Assembly: GCA_013397435.1 (NCBI GenBank)
Contig: VZRG01001991.1
Location: forward strand, 62,001-126,000
Length of the DNA stretch: 64,000 nucleotides
From: Erythrocercus mccallii
Lineage: Eukaryota; Chordata; Aves; Passeriformes; Dicruridae
Reading direction: 5' to 3'
Shown here: one piece after another, positions 11,901 to 22,861 of the stretch
How positions within the stretch are numbered: position 1 is the stretch's first letter
How the letters are laid out: each line of letters starts with the position of its first letter
Made by a program: the position numbers and the translations under genes
The notes under the pieces: generated by a model
What the model saw: the letters and a program-made list of their open reading frames with translations, nothing else
Told to the model about the DNA's origin: nothing
Database searches by the model: none

Positions 11901-13254
11901 GAAGAGTTGTATCCCAATAGCACGGCATGGTCTTTGCTCTGACTTTTGAATAACTATATTTGAATAGGTTTGTCTCTGTTGACTTATTCCAGCCATCAGA
12001 GTGCTATCAGGTATTTATTCTTTGTTGTGGAGATAAGCCTGCTACTACAGCTACACTATAAAAGCTTATTTCACAGAGACTGCCTCTCTACACAAGATTT
12101 CTTTATCTTTGCTTTCCTGGTTTTTTTCCCCAGACTTACTGAAAGGTTTACAGCCAGGTGCTCAGCATGCAGCAACACTGTCTCACTCACCTCTGCCTGC
12201 TCACTTGCAGCAAGCTTACACAGGTAAAGACATGATATATTTTGTATTACTTATTTTTAAGTTATTTTAACTTAAAAGTCAGATTTCTGCCTTAGACTGA
12301 AATATAATGTACACCAATACTTAGGTTAGAGAAGACACAACACAGGGACAAACCTTGGGAGCAGCTGGCAGAACTTACTCTATTGTAGCAGTATTTTTGG
12401 AACCGGAAGGATTTTTCTTCTCCCCCTACTTCTCTTCAATGTCAATAACAAAAAAAATTTCAAATATTTCAATGCTTTACTGCAGCAATTCTAGAAACTG
12501 AAGTGCACAAATTCAAATTCAACTGGTGGGGAAAAAATAGTACTGGATAGTAACATGACTGTTTATAGGCTGCATAAAGTTTTTTTCCACTAAAAATTTT
12601 CATTTCCCCTTTGAAGGAGAAACTGACCTTCCAGCTAAAAGCTCTTTTCATGTTTCTTATAAGAGTATATTCCCATGTGAATGGTGGGATGGTTTCTCAA
12701 TGGAGTACCTGCTTTCCATAGGAATTTTATGCTTGATAGGAATTGTATATTTTGATTGAGAAGAGAAACTTGAAGCAGAACGTTTTATTTTTCTGTTTGT
12801 AAAGTTTAGAGCAGGAAAATTTTCAGAACGCTTTACAAGGTGCAGTTTAGAGTGTACACCTTTCTTTGTCACCTGTAGCGTGTTTTCTGGGGACCAGGAG
12901 AAGGAATCTGAAGGGTGGCAGTAGCTTGGTGGGCGTTCTTCGTTCTTCATTTGAGAATTCTCAGTACCAAAAAATTGGGCAGTGTTTTGGTATGAAACTT
13001 GATATATCAGGTTTCAACAAAGCTACTTCTAATAAATGAACTACAAAAAATATGCAAGATCTTCCACTTGTTAAAGACAATGTACTTTTTGTTGATGCTA
13101 AAGCCAAACTTGCCAAATTCCTGTCTCTCCTACTGTAAGTTACAAAAAACAAAAGATCACTCATGCTTTTATTCTTCCCTTTTGTTTTTATCTCTCAACT
13201 ACAGATGGAGGCCAAAGTAAAGGGGACACTAAGTTACAGCGGAAAAACCAGTGA
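2945..13254 (+). CDS. UBN2: UBN2 (ubinuclein-2), C-terminal part, six coding exons
   Basis: CDS join(2945..2995, 4361..4403, 5069..6625, 11162..11408, 12134..12223, 13205..13254), 5' end outside the window. Seen: every junction has AG/GT borders and the codon phase is kept from exon to exon (phases 2, 0, 0, 1, 1), giving about 679 codons ending in TGA at 13252-13254. The protein part reads MLFKESRSVHNHLTSAP, then a Lys-rich TKKKVILAPKPKVK segment, then a long Ser/Thr/Pro-rich disordered region, and a C-terminus with PLELLGFGTD and LLKGLQPGAQ motifs. Known: ubinucleins (UBN1/UBN2, HPC2/ubinuclein family) are HIRA-complex subunits for replication-independent histone H3.3 deposition; the N-terminal HUN domain that contacts H3.3 lies upstream of this window. 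The match to UBN2 rather than UBN1 is by recall of the protein and by its place just before FMC1-LUC7L2. No break was seen. Confidence 0.9.
2996..4360 (+). other. UBN2: UBN2 intron A-B
   Basis: AT-rich intron of 1365 bp; no repeat, RNA gene or further exon seen. Confidence 0.8.
4361..4403 (+). CDS. UBN2: UBN2 coding exon B
   Basis: This 43-nt exon lies between acceptor tgttttag and donor gtaaaag. Its first base completes Pro, then it reads TKKKVILAPKPKVK, a basic patch that could serve nuclear targeting or DNA/histone contact (inference). It ends in phase 0. Confidence 0.87.
4404..5068 (+). other. UBN2: UBN2 intron B-C
   Basis: Intron of 665 bp, phase 0; nothing further seen in it. Confidence 0.8.
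5069..6625 (+). CDS. UBN2: UBN2 large Ser/Pro-rich coding exon
   Basis: A single 1557-nt exon (519 codons, phase 0 at both ends) lies between acceptor attttcag and donor gtacgc. It starts DSSPKKEQKTCMSSVNSS. Near its beginning is an acidic patch with ETICLDDSLDEDLSF; the rest is Ser/Thr/Pro/Gln-rich and expected to be disordered. Three direct 18-bp units at 6080-6133 encode a run of A-A/T-S-P-K-P motifs. The open frame continues into the intron for nine codons before a stop, so the real end is set by the strong donor at 6626 and the in-phase next exon. Confidence 0.93.
6080..6133 (+). repeat. UBN2: Three tandem 18-bp coding repeats in UBN2
   Basis: Units 6080-6097, 6098-6115 and 6116-6133 begin GCTGCCTCTCCCAAACC or a close variant. 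The first two differ at one base; the third has further silent or conservative changes. They encode AASPKP, AASPKP, AASPKP, followed by degenerate versions (SSKP, VTPKP, ASPK). Such S-P-K motifs resemble DNA-minor-groove or proline-directed kinase motifs (inference). Confidence 0.85.
7765..7769. repeat. Target-site duplication GTACA, left copy
   Basis: This direct repeat borders the solo LTR; its partner is at 8383-8387. Both copies are identical, suggesting a fairly recent insertion. Confidence 0.85.
7770..8382 (-). mobile_element. Solo LTR of an endogenous retrovirus (ERVL-like, 5-bp target duplication)
   Basis: The 613-bp element begins TGTTGGAG and ends CTCCAACA, perfect 8-bp inverted termini with TG/CA ends. 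It is flanked on both sides by GTACA (7765-7769 and 8383-8387), a 5-bp target-site duplication. The sequence tttatt near 7882 is a poly(A) signal on the minus strand, placing the LTR antisense to UBN2. No gag, pol or env coding sequence is present, so this is a solo LTR left by recombination. A 5-bp duplication fits ERVL-type elements. The family name cannot be given without a repeat library. Confidence 0.88.
11162..11408 (+). CDS. UBN2: UBN2 coding exon D
   Basis: This 247-nt exon follows a long T-rich polypyrimidine tract ending in ttatag and ends at donor gtgagt. It reads STAGASLLANASPLTLMA, then a hydrophobic stretch with PFGMLGGLVPVTVPFQFPLE and LLGFGTDTAGAT, typical of the conserved ubinuclein C-terminal region. 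It ends with the first base of an Asn codon. Confidence 0.9.
11409..12133 (+). other. UBN2: UBN2 intron D-E
   Basis: Intron of 725 bp; nothing beyond splice signals seen. Confidence 0.8.
12134..12223 (+). CDS. UBN2: UBN2 coding exon E
   Basis: This 90-nt exon lies between acceptor tttcccccag and donor gtaaag. In phase it reads (N)LLKGLQPGAQHAATLSHSPL followed by PAHLQQAYT. It begins two bases into the Asn codon and ends with one base of an Asp codon. Confidence 0.9.
12224..13204 (+). other. UBN2: UBN2 last intron
   Basis: Intron of 981 bp; no repeats or RNA genes seen. Confidence 0.8.
13205..13254 (+). CDS. UBN2: UBN2 terminal coding exon
   Basis: This exon follows acceptor caactacag and reads (D)GGQSKGDTKLQRKNQ and then TGA at 13252-13254. 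The basic tail KLQRKNQ ends the protein. It continues into the 3' UTR. Confidence 0.88.
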
Positions 13255-14448
13255 CTTCTGGACAAGCAAGGGAGCTGAAGCAGTTCTGGTTGGCTGACAG
13301 AAGCTGCCCACTTGGGAAAGTGCTTATTTTCACAGGGCTGCTGTTTCTGTCAATGTTTACATATTCTGATCCTAAGCACTGTGGTGAGAGGAAGAAGAAA
13401 AATAAAACAATATTTGATCAAAGAGAGAAGGAAAAGGAGGACTGATCCTCCTGGTCATGCAGACTGGTCATAGTTTGATATTGCCTAAAGAAACAACCTT
13501 TATCTGCTCTGATTGGCTCTTAAAAAAAAATTGATCGTCAAACCCACAGCAGCACCAACATTTTGTTTCTGGATGAAGTCCAATGAAGAGTGGAAATGGT
13601 GAAAGGAGCTAGAATAGGTTTCTCCATTCATTGCATAAGGTGGAATCATCCACTTCCTTAGTGCCCAAAGTTCCCAGTGTAAGATTATGTGTAGGTCCTG
13701 AGTGTACTATACAGTTGTGGACCAAAGGTTATATAGAATAGAGATGATGCTGGGATACTTTGCATTATAATTAAACCTTCAGACAAAAGCAGTTTCTGAT
13801 AATGGGCATTTATTGAGCTTTAGAAGGCTGTTTGGCTTTAGGGAGCCTACAGATGTATGCAGTCTTGATAGAGAATTGTCTTCAAAAACGGATCTCCTGG
13901 TACATCAATATGTGAGACACAGACTATTTGACTTATTTTCAGGGGTTTTTTTAGTACAAAAGTTCTTATTTAAGGGAGGAAGGGGATGGACATTCATTTA
14001 CATGAAAAGAACCCCACATTTTATTGGCCAGACTAACATTTCTTTCCCACGTTTTTTTAAATCATGCTAATGTTTCAGTATTTCCATTTGTTAAACTTTC
14101 TTTTACCTTGTGCTTATTTGCCACTGAAAAGATACTGTATTCGTGTCTTTCATAAACCACAACCAGTTCTTTTCTCATTCTCAGGCTTCATCTTTTATCT
14201 AACTCTTCCTAGAAGCCATGCATTACATTGATTTGCTAGTTAAAGAAAGCTGATTGTGACCTGTTCCAGAGTCAGATTAATACTGCTTCAGGCATTAGCC
14301 AAAGAGGAGTCGTTCAAAAGCGACCAGAGGTGCCTTCTCTTCTGGGGGCTGAATGGGTTGTCTTCAGCATTTCCAGCCCCTGCTGGCCTGGGGAGTTTGA
14401 CCTGAACTCTTTCTTACATGGTAGCACAAGACTGCAGAGCTGGCTTTG

Positions 14449-14552
14449 TTGGGGTTTTTTTGTGGTTTGGTTTTGTTTTGTTTTTGTTTGGGGTTTTTTT
14501 ATTTTGTTTTGATTTTTTTGTGGTTTGTTTGTTTGTTGTTGTTTTTTTCTTT
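14449..14552 (+). repeat. T/G-rich low-complexity tract
   Basis: About 100 bp almost entirely of T and G (runs such as ttttgttttgtttttg). On RNA this gives U/G-rich sequence of the kind bound by CELF/ELAV-type proteins (inference). Reading its complement produces a spurious Lys/Gln-rich frame. Confidence 0.8.
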
Positions 14553-15837
14553 GATAGCAATACATCAACCAGTTCACATGTAAGATTAGGGAGCATCCAG
14601 CACATGTTGCACTTTTGACACTATGACAGAACTTTGCTTTTGAGTCCCTTGTGCTGTCAGATAAAAGGTGAGAATGGCAGAAACTGAAATAAGTCATAGG
14701 GAAAACAAGCAAATAAACTACTATGATGCCTTTCTCCTTCAACCCTGAAACATTCCTTTGACCAGAGATGCTGAAATTCTTAGTAAATAGTTTTTCTCGT
14801 AGTTTGACTTGAGATTGAACTAGACACTACTGGTTATCTCACACATTTTAGAGCGACTTTGACCCCTGAATAGTGAATCTTCAATGTTTTTTGCTAGCTT
14901 ACTTCGAGCTTGCAGGTTTCTTTTACATGTGATTTATTTTTCTTAGATCAGACAACAATTTCTTTTCTATTTAGAGCTCATTTTAATTTTATATAAATAT
15001 ATATACATAAATTTAAAATAATATATATTGTGTATTTAGTATAAAAATGTTGGGTTGAGCTCAGCAATAAATGTTTTTGCACAACACTTCTGTGAAAGAC
15101 AGATTGAATTAAGATGCATTAGTTCATTAGTTTCACTCCACAGCATGCCAATTAAATGCTTTTTAGCTGGCACTAATGTTTTGTATGTGGTGTGTTGATC
15201 AGATAAGCTTGCATCTCCACTGTGGTTTAGAGTTGAAATACATACAACTGTGTAGACCCTGGCATTAACAGTGCACAAATTCTGTCAAAATACCATAAAC
15301 TATTTAGAGTGCAAGCTTCATCTGACATTTTTTTCTTTTCTCCAGGAAGGGTTGAAGGAAGCCAACTTTGAGGCCCAACAGTTCTGGCAGGATGTTAATT
15401 CTCAGAACTGTGTCAAACCCAGAAACTTTTAACGATGCGTGTAGCTAAGGGAGTTGCGGCAGTGAGCCATTGGGCAGCAATATATTTAAAGAACCCTGTC
15501 CTAAGAGAGTTCTACCTCTTCTCTGTTTTCCTCATCAAGGCATCCCATTCAAATTGTCATCTTTTGTCTTCATACTTACTGAAATTCTAGACTGGGAGAC
15601 TTGGAGCCCTTTATAACTACACAAATTCCCTTTCAACATCCCTTTTTTCCTAGAAGTATCTTTCACCTTCAGTTGAAGAGTATCCTCTCTAAATCTTGAG
15701 GGTAGGAACAGTCCTGCCTCTGTGTCCTATTGAGCTTCTCAGTCTTGGGAAACAAGTAAAATAATACTTACTGTGGAAATAGATACTAGGATGATGAAAA
15801 TAAAGATGACCATACATTGTTTGTGACATCAAACAAC

Positions 15838-15847
15838 CCCCCCCCCC
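15838..15847 (+). repeat. C10 homopolymer run
   Basis: Ten consecutive C residues in the probable UBN2 3' UTR. Such a run could bind poly(C)-binding proteins or be a sequencing-error hotspot. Confidence 0.8.
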
Positions 15848-16157
15848 TCCCAGCAGGTAACTGTTTTCAGTCATAATGCTTACTTGTGAGTCTCTTTTGA
15901 ATGAACAACATTGGGGATGAGGACCCTTTACTTGCTGTTCACTATTCTCCCTGGTTAAACCTAGCAAGGCCAAATCAAAGGAAATAGTAGGGTGGTTCCC
16001 AGAGACCTTTGCAGGTAGTATAGACAGGATGGGAAAGATTACTGCAACGTTTGAATGCAAAATTAGGTTATTGTTTTACAATTTTCTGTACAGCAGCTCT
16101 TCTGAAGATGTTCCCCCCTTCCCCCCCAGTTTTTTCTACTTTATAAGGACTTTTGCT

Positions 16158-16167
16158 AATAAATAAA
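16158..16167 (+). terminator. UBN2: Overlapping AATAAA poly(A) signals (proximal UBN2 candidate)
   Basis: AATAAATAAA carries two overlapping canonical hexamers about 2.9 kb past the UBN2 stop codon. It may define a shorter UBN2 mRNA. Confidence 0.45.
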
Positions 16168-17707
16168 GTGTAGTTGTACATACTAAATAAACCCTCAGTA
16201 TTCACAAGCAATAAGAAAGCCAAGTAGAGCTGTCTTTTCCAGGCAGCAGGGCTGAACTTGGTTTGGGGACTGTATATGAGCTAATGTGTCAAGCTCTCTG
16301 AAAGCCCCAATCAAATGCAAGCAATAACTTCAAACATAGGTTTTAGATGTTGAAACTTTCTGGGTAGTATTCACTGCTACATGATCTGAAGTCCCAAAAA
16401 CCATGGTAGCTATTTCAAATCATTAGAGACTCTTACAAAGACAGAAGGCAGGCTAGATGAAAAACAGGCTGCAGAGTTTCCCGATACCTTGGACTATAAC
16501 TGCAGTGTTTTCCTATTCCAAGACAAAAATGGCCTAAGTCACTTTGTCCAGCCTTCTCTGTTGATTTGAGAAACATGTCGAAATACTGATCAACTGAGTC
16601 ACAAGTGCGGATGCTGTGGGTTTCACATCTGTTTTCTGCTAATCAGAAGTAACTTTTAAGTTACTTAGGTTCTGCTTTGTGTTTGATCAAAGTTGTCTGA
16701 TGCACGGATTTAGGGTGGGACAGGTGCCAAAAGCCTCTTCCTTCCGGCATTCCCATCACCTGACCCTTCCTCCACACTCCTTCTCCACTTGGTGCAAGAC
16801 CATTGAGGACATGAAAACAGAGAAATCTGCAACTCTCCCAAGCTGCCATCAGTTGTGTGAACCAGTAACCCTCTGGGAGTCACCTTGGACTCCAACTAAC
16901 TTTATCATATTTGCTGCTATATTCGTAAAATGAACTTTTGGCTGTATTTATTAGCAAATTTTTTATCTAGTTTACGGGGGGGTATTTTCTTTTGATTAGT
17001 TTTTGCCCACAGTTGTATTAGAGGGGTATTTGAGTTGATGGGGTTTTTGTTTTGATTTTTTTTGTTTGTTTTTGAGTGAATTGGTGAAAGCACAGTGGTC
17101 CCTCTTCTGCTTTTGTTCTGGATTTTTTTGAAGATGGCATTGCAGGGAAAATCTACATCCAAGCCAAACTGTGGAAGGCCTCCTCCCACACATAACTCAT
17201 CTTTTGCTGAAGTGGGAGGAAAATCATTAAAGGGACACTTGGTTTTTTGTTTGGGCTTGTTAGTTGCTTTGGTTTTGTTTGTTTGTTTTTTCATAAAATG
17301 ATCCAGAATGTTAAAGCATTAGGTAAACAACTGATTAATTAACACTTTATGCAATTTTAATTTTATTGAAATTTTAGAAAAGGTTGGTAGACTTTGATTG
17401 GTCTGGTGAGGCTCTGGTGAAATGGCTGCTACCCTTCATGACTTACTTGATTCAGGCCTTTGTCCTTTTTTTAAGTGCCTTTTTTTTAATTATTTTATTT
17501 CCCTACTGTCTTTAAACTTTTCTCAGAGATCCTGAAGTGCTGGGAAAGCATTTTGGAGGAAAATCTTAAGCTTGCCAAGATGGCTTTATGCTGTTATACT
17601 ACTTTTTTTCCCTTTTGTAAAGAAAAAAAACAAAACCAAGTGTGTAATGTGTGTAACTTCATAGCTGCTGTACTGTGGCATTGGTTCTATATGCTTGTGC
17701 ATTCTCG

Positions 17708-17727
17708 CACACACATGCACACACACA
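17708..17727 (+). repeat. CA/GT microsatellite
   Basis: Interrupted CA dinucleotide repeat of about 20 bp (cacacacatg then cacacacaca type), within the probable UBN2 3' UTR. Confidence 0.8.
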
Positions 17728-18567
17728 AGCAATATTCCTGAAACTTGTTCATATTTCTCCATCCTCCTGGCTCTTTTAAATGCTACTTCACGGCTGAACA
17801 TTTTTGCAAAGATGGCAGTACAATAAAAGTGTGTGCATAAATTCATGAGAGAAGAAGTGGCTAGCGGGAATGAAACTTCTTGCATTTTTTTCTCTGAAGG
17901 TTTTGAATTTGTTTCTTAATTAGGTCACAAGTAAAACATTATGGGTCCTGTTTAACAATATTTTAATTACTGGACTTCTTCACACAATCACTGAGTCTGT
18001 GGCAGAGATGTGTGGCTGACAGCCCTAAGGAGCTGGGGGTAAATAATGTTAAAATAGCAGCTTGCAACATATTTGAATTGAGACTAACTGCAAGAATCTT
18101 GTGTGCATCGCTTGATCTTACATCTGCTTGATACCAATTACTGCAAGGATTCTCATATTTACCAAAGTTGTCACTTTCCACCATGTATCCTATGTAAGAA
18201 GGAATTTGATAAAACCTGCAGGAGTGCAGCTGCTAATTGAGTTTAAAGCTAGCTATGCTTCACATGCTGCCTGAGTCACTCACCATGACATACTTTTCTA
18301 CTTGTACTTCTCAATTTGAGATTTCATTAATGTTTTTTTCTCTTACTATAATGAACAGTAAAGTAAGTTCATGTGTCTTACCTGCAGACCCTCATAATGA
18401 TATTTGTGCTTGTTTCCTTGTCTCAGACAAAATTAGCTATCTGCAATAGATGATCTAGTGATTTTAACAGCTTTGTGCCGAGGATCTATCTAACTTATGA
18501 TTATTATAAACATGAATACCTGAAATTAGCAATTCACTTGTGGACCAAGTGCTAAACTTAAGGTAAC

Positions 18568-18631
18568 ATGCATATGCATCACTAGACTGTTCTAGTTCTA
18601 GTGATCTAGATCACTAGAACATCTAGTGATG
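18568..18631. repeat. Nested perfect palindromes in UBN2 3' UTR
   Basis: Three inverted structures are packed in 64 bp. ATGCATATGCAT (18568-18579) is a perfect 12-bp palindrome. A perfect 26-bp palindrome centred on gatctagatc occupies 18595-18620. Arms CATCACTAGA (18577-18586) and TCTAGTGATG (18622-18631) form a 10-bp inverted repeat enclosing it. The core word CTAGTGATC recurs in both orientations. No target duplication or known element was recognised. Confidence 0.85.
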
Positions 18632-20963
18632 TGCTTCCCCTAGGGAAGATCTAATTTTGAGCTGCAATATGAAAAAGAAGCATTTTACAGAGTTGGAATG
18701 GAATGAGTCCTTCATGGGTGGAGAACTAGTGTGGAAAACAGAGAATACGATACCAAATATGTTCCTGTGGCAGAGAATAGCCTAACTCAATTCTTGGCTC
18801 ATCTTCACGTTTGAGTTAACCCATTATGTACACTAGGCCATAAGTGCATTTCTCCTACCAATCTAATGGTGCCAGTCAAAGATAGGACTATTGCTGGTAG
18901 CTCAGACAGTTGGAGTGGTAGTTGAGGGGGCTTCTTAATCTGTCTTAGGTGCATCAGTGAAGTTTACCACATTCACCAGTTACATTGTTTAATTCCTTTT
19001 CAACACACATGCTCTTCATCCTAGGCTGATCTGTGGGATGAGGAATCTACAGCTGATGATGATTGCTGACTGTTGCTGTCTTTAACAAATGCAGTTGTTG
19101 TAAAAATCCCTGTCTGTCTACTGCTTAAGAAATCACTGCCAAAATAAATAGCCAGATGTATGCTTACCAGGCCACTGGAAAGATAACTGTTGTGTAGGGG
19201 AACGCCTTGTTTGTGGAAGCTTTTGGTGAGGGTTCATTATCCTTTTTCTCTGATGCAGTGATCCCTTGCTACTGTAATAGCCTTTTAGGGCTCTAGAAAG
19301 CCCTGGTGCTGCTGTGAGTTATGCTGAGAGATCAACATGGCCTGGAACTGGCCCCAAACTGAGGAAGTACAAAGATTATCTGCAATTGTTTTTGCACACT
19401 CCTAAGTAAAACTGTGCAAATCTTGTCAATAGTCAAGGATATAGGCCTGTATTTTGTAGCTATTTTTGACAGCTGTAGTTCTACCCCAACCACCATGTTT
19501 TGTATCTGTAAGTGTATTTCAGTCTCTTCCATTACTATCTTCTCCTACTTAAACAATAACCATTAGCTACTACGTTTTTCTTTATGGTGAAGTAATCCCA
19601 ACCAAGCAGTGTACACTATGTTTGCCTCCTATTATGCACAATACTAAAAGGGGGTTTTGTTTCTTCCTAGCAGTGTGTGCAGATGCGTTTTATCAATAGT
19701 CATATTTGCTATTGTCTAGTACCAAGAGAAAAAGAGTGGGAGAGAATCAACCAAAACCAGTCAGGAGATGCCATTATCCTAGGCCAAAATGAGCAGTTGC
19801 TGAGGTAGACGGAGCTGAGACTTAGCAGATTTCACCAGAGCGGGGGAAGAAGCTTTCTTGCGTTCTCAGCTTTTTCCAGATAAAGGCCTTAGTTTGATTA
19901 GTAGTCAATAATATCAACTATGCAGATAAGTATTTACATGTTTCAGTGTTACATGCATTCCTTTCCCCAGCTACCCCTCTTAACATATATTGAAATTTTA
20001 CCCAAAGAAAATGGAGTATTTTTTAATGTCTGTAATGCAGAACTTTTTCCTAACATGAAAAGAAATTGTGTTTTAAAAAAGAAACCCTTTCACTGGTGCA
20101 ACATGTAGTGTCAAGAATCATGAAGTTGCTTGAGAGGGAAGCTAAAAATCACTTCTTGTGACAGGTTTTAGTCTGAGAGTTTTTGAGACTATTCAGCTCT
20201 CACAATTGGATTAAGAAGCTGCAGAAATGTTTTTTAATGTACAGATTGGATTTGGGAAGAAACTCATGAGACATCCCAGGTTTCTTTCAAGAATCAGAAA
20301 TGAATTAATTTCTCACAGAAATTAAGCTGCTTCTAAACAAGGGGAGTTACCAGCTAAATAAAAACTAAATCACAGTCCCCAGGTATTTCTCACTGATCTT
20401 TTAGTCTTGTTGTATGTAACTACAAATAACAGTTTAGCTCAGAGATGAGAACTGTAGTATGTGTTTGTTGCTGGTGATTCCATCATGTAGCAATTAGTAC
20501 CATGTTCTTGCATAGTTATCAAGATCTGTACTGGAAATAGGTGGAGAAATTTTATTTTTGGACTACTGTTTAGAAAAAAAAAAACAAAACAAAATTATCT
20601 ACTACTTTTTACCCCCTAAAAGTCTACTGAGGAGTGCTATATTTTAGCAGTTAAACTAGTATCCTTGTGAATGTGCTTTGTTACTTGTAGTCTTTTACTG
20701 AGAGAAACATTTAATGAGTCATCCTTAAAAAGTTGCCATTCTCTAGCTTAAAGTCAGGTACTTATAAGAAAAGGGCATCTGTGATAATAACTTCTGATGA
20801 TAATCTATGTTCAGAATACTTCATTGGGGAAAAAAAAATGTTGTGGATACAAATCCCTTTAGGCCTGCCTGATGAAAGAGGGTCAGTGAAGAAGCTAATG
20901 GCAGTGGGGATCATCCCCTCAACAGCAGTTTCGCCTCCGCATCCTTTGTTTGTTGTCACTTTA

Positions 20964-20985
20964 TGTGTGTGTGTATATATATATG
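20964..20985 (+). repeat. TG/TA microsatellite
   Basis: About five TG units followed by TA units, in the probable UBN2 3' UTR. Confidence 0.8.
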
Positions 20986-22356
20986 TATCAAAGCAAGTTT
21001 GGATATAGCCAGTTTAATTCTACCTGACTTGCTGTGATCCCCCAGAAAATGAAGGGCTGAGAAACTGTTTTGCTGCTTTTCACTGGGGAGCTCAGAACAA
21101 AAAGCTGGAGGAGTTTTTTTGTTATTAATGCCTGTTAAATCACAGCTAGAATTCTTTGCATTCCTCGGCTTCAAACAAAGGAGAGCACAGTTACTAGGAG
21201 ATGGCAAACCTGTTTGAGTTGGTGATTCCTGTGATGCTTTACTCAGTCCAGCATGAATTTGTACAAGGTCACCTTCTTCCTTTTAACACTCGAGCATTCA
21301 GGATCATAGGGCTTAGGATGGAGAGAGGATCCTAACAGCCTTGTGCTTACCTGATGAGCTCTCCAGGGAAACTGCCCCGTGAAATGCTCCCCTCTTGTGA
21401 CAAGCCTGAACAACCAAATGCAGCTACATTTGGGTGGTAAGCACCACTTTCATTTGGATTTTTTTGGGAGGTGTGTTCCAATAACTTCAAGGGATACTGT
21501 GTTTTAAATGCCTGATTTCTTTCCTCTCTCCTTATAAAACTGGAACCCAAGTTTTTGAGTTGTTGGGGTTTGTTTTTGTTTTGAGGGGTTTTTTTGTAAT
21601 AATCTCAGGACCTGAAAGATTGTAGCATATAGTGTGTCTTAAAAATGATGTACTGTACCAGCCATGGATTTTGTAAATATACCTGTCTCCCTTTTTTGTA
21701 TTTTAATTTTTTTAAAGTGTGTAAGGCTCTTTGCCAGAAGAACTGATGCCTGCTTTATCTCCATCCTGAACTGAAGCAGGAAAAGGAAGAAGCTGCTGCT
21801 TCAAAAGCCTGCATCACTTCCAAATGCGTATATTGTTCTGGTCAGTTTAATGGCTGTTAGGCTTTTGTTAGTTGGGAAGCCGGTTAGTTCCCTGCACATT
21901 CCCAGTTGTGGCTAGCAGAACCCTGTCGGGGGGTGAATTTTATCTCTCTTCTGTGTGACTACTTGACGTTTTCCCTCCTTCCAGGTACTCAGGTTTCCTA
22001 TCCCTGAGCAGTCCAGTGCTTTCAGAGGTCAGGACTATTGGCCCTCTGCTAGAATAACTGGAGAGCATTTCATCAGTGCTCTGATCCAAAATACAGTCAT
22101 GGGGTTCGTATCCTGCGAACCTTGCAGGTAACGCGGCCTTCACCTGTTCCAGAAGGGACTTGCCCTTTCTGCTTTCCTGAAAGGAGCGCAAGCCTTTTTT
22201 TGGCAGACTTTGCTCTGGGATCCACCTTTGCCAGCAGACCCATTCTGCAGTAGGAGCCTTACTCAAATTGGCGTAGCTGTTCCCTGTCCCCGATTGTGAC
22301 AGGCTTTTTCATGAGTGTACTTTTCTGTTTTTTTATGTGTCACGTGTCTGTGTTGT

Positions 22357-22362
22357 ATTAAA
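22357..22362 (+). terminator. UBN2: ATTAAA poly(A) signal, probable distal UBN2 end
   Basis: ATTAAA lies 25-40 bp before a T/G-rich stretch (ctgtgtctttgattt), the usual layout of a cleavage/polyadenylation site, and just before GC content jumps into the next gene's CpG island. A second hexamer, AATAAA at 22410-22415, is an alternative. Confidence 0.5.
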
Positions 22363-22781
22363 GAAAGAGGAATGTACATATTAGCCCTGTGTCTTTGATT
22401 TCTAACAAAAATAAAAATGGGAGAAGCTTTCACTTGGAGGATTGGCTCTCTTGGGGCTTTTTGTCGGGTTTTTCTGTTTTGGGAGTGGGGGCCTCCTTCA
22501 GTCAGGGCAATCACCCGGGGAAGAATAACACTGTACAAGGAGCAGCGTTTTGAAACCGCCAAAGGTTATGGAAGGGAGCGCTTCCCTGTGGCAACACCGC
22601 GTTGTTCCGAGATGCAGCCTCCCAACGCCATTGAGAGACCACGCCCCCGCCTGGCCCCGGTTCCCAGGGGGCCGGGCGGCAGCCGCGCTGGGCGATGCAC
22701 GGGCCTTCGACACGCTCCATAAAAGGGGGCAGGGACAGCACATAAGTGAATACGGAAGGTGAATTCTTGCACCAGCCCCAG

Positions 22782-22792
22782 TGGCCTAATGG
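22782..22792 (+). promoter_or_regulatory. Pol III A box
   Basis: TGGCCTAATGG in the D-arm region of the tRNA fits the A-box pattern bound by TFIIIC. Confidence 0.85.
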
Positions 22793-22825
22793 ATAAGGCA
22801 TTGGCCTCCTAAGCCAGGGATTGTG

Positions 22826-22836
22826 GGTTCGAGTCC
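22826..22836 (+). promoter_or_regulatory. Pol III B box
   Basis: GGTTCGAGTCC in the T arm is a near-perfect B-box match. Confidence 0.9.
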
Positions 22837-22852
22837 CATCTGGGGTGGGCGA

Positions 22853-22861
22853 TTTTTTTTT
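22853..22861 (+). terminator. Pol III T9 terminator
   Basis: Nine T residues begin 5 bp after the tRNA discriminator base, a strong RNA polymerase III stop. Confidence 0.9.

Larger units (their letters stand above)
13255..22400 (+). other. UBN2: Probable UBN2 3' UTR, about 9.1 kb
   Basis: No coding exon, splice-phase chain or recognised interspersed repeat interrupts the stretch from the UBN2 stop codon to the CpG island. Candidate poly(A) signals are AATAAA at 16158-16163 (overlapping a second copy), AATAAA at 17822-17827, ATTAAA at 22357-22362 followed by a T/G-rich tract, and AATAAA at 22410-22415. Human UBN2 is known to have a very long 3' UTR, which supports one extended UTR with alternative ends. 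It holds T/G-rich runs (14449-14552, 17041-17070, 17255-17290), a C10 run at 15838-15847, a CA microsatellite and the 18.6-kb palindrome. Confidence 0.6.
22775..22847 (+). tRNA. tRNA-Arg, anticodon CCU
   Basis: A 73-bp sequence folds into a full cloverleaf. The acceptor arm is GCCCCAG with CTGGGGT (a G-U first pair, as in vertebrate tRNA-Arg-CCU), discriminator G at 22847. The anticodon arm TTGGC/GCCAG has loop CTCCTAA and anticodon CCT at 22808-22810. The T arm GTGGG/CCCAT has loop TTCGAGT. There is no intron and CCA is not encoded. The tRNA reads AGG Arg codons in cytoplasmic translation. Internal promoter boxes and a T9 terminator are listed separately. A tRNA-Arg-CCU just upstream of FMC1 also exists in human, from memory. 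Confidence 0.96.

Noticed and set aside
14314..14742. Minus-strand Lys/Gln-rich open frame of 142 codons
   Set aside because: It is the complement of a T/G low-complexity tract in the UBN2 3' UTR.
22715..22727. TATA-like cataaaag about 50 bp before the tRNA
   Set aside because: tRNA genes use internal A and B boxes, and the FMC1 start is some 570 bp away, so there is no clear user for it.
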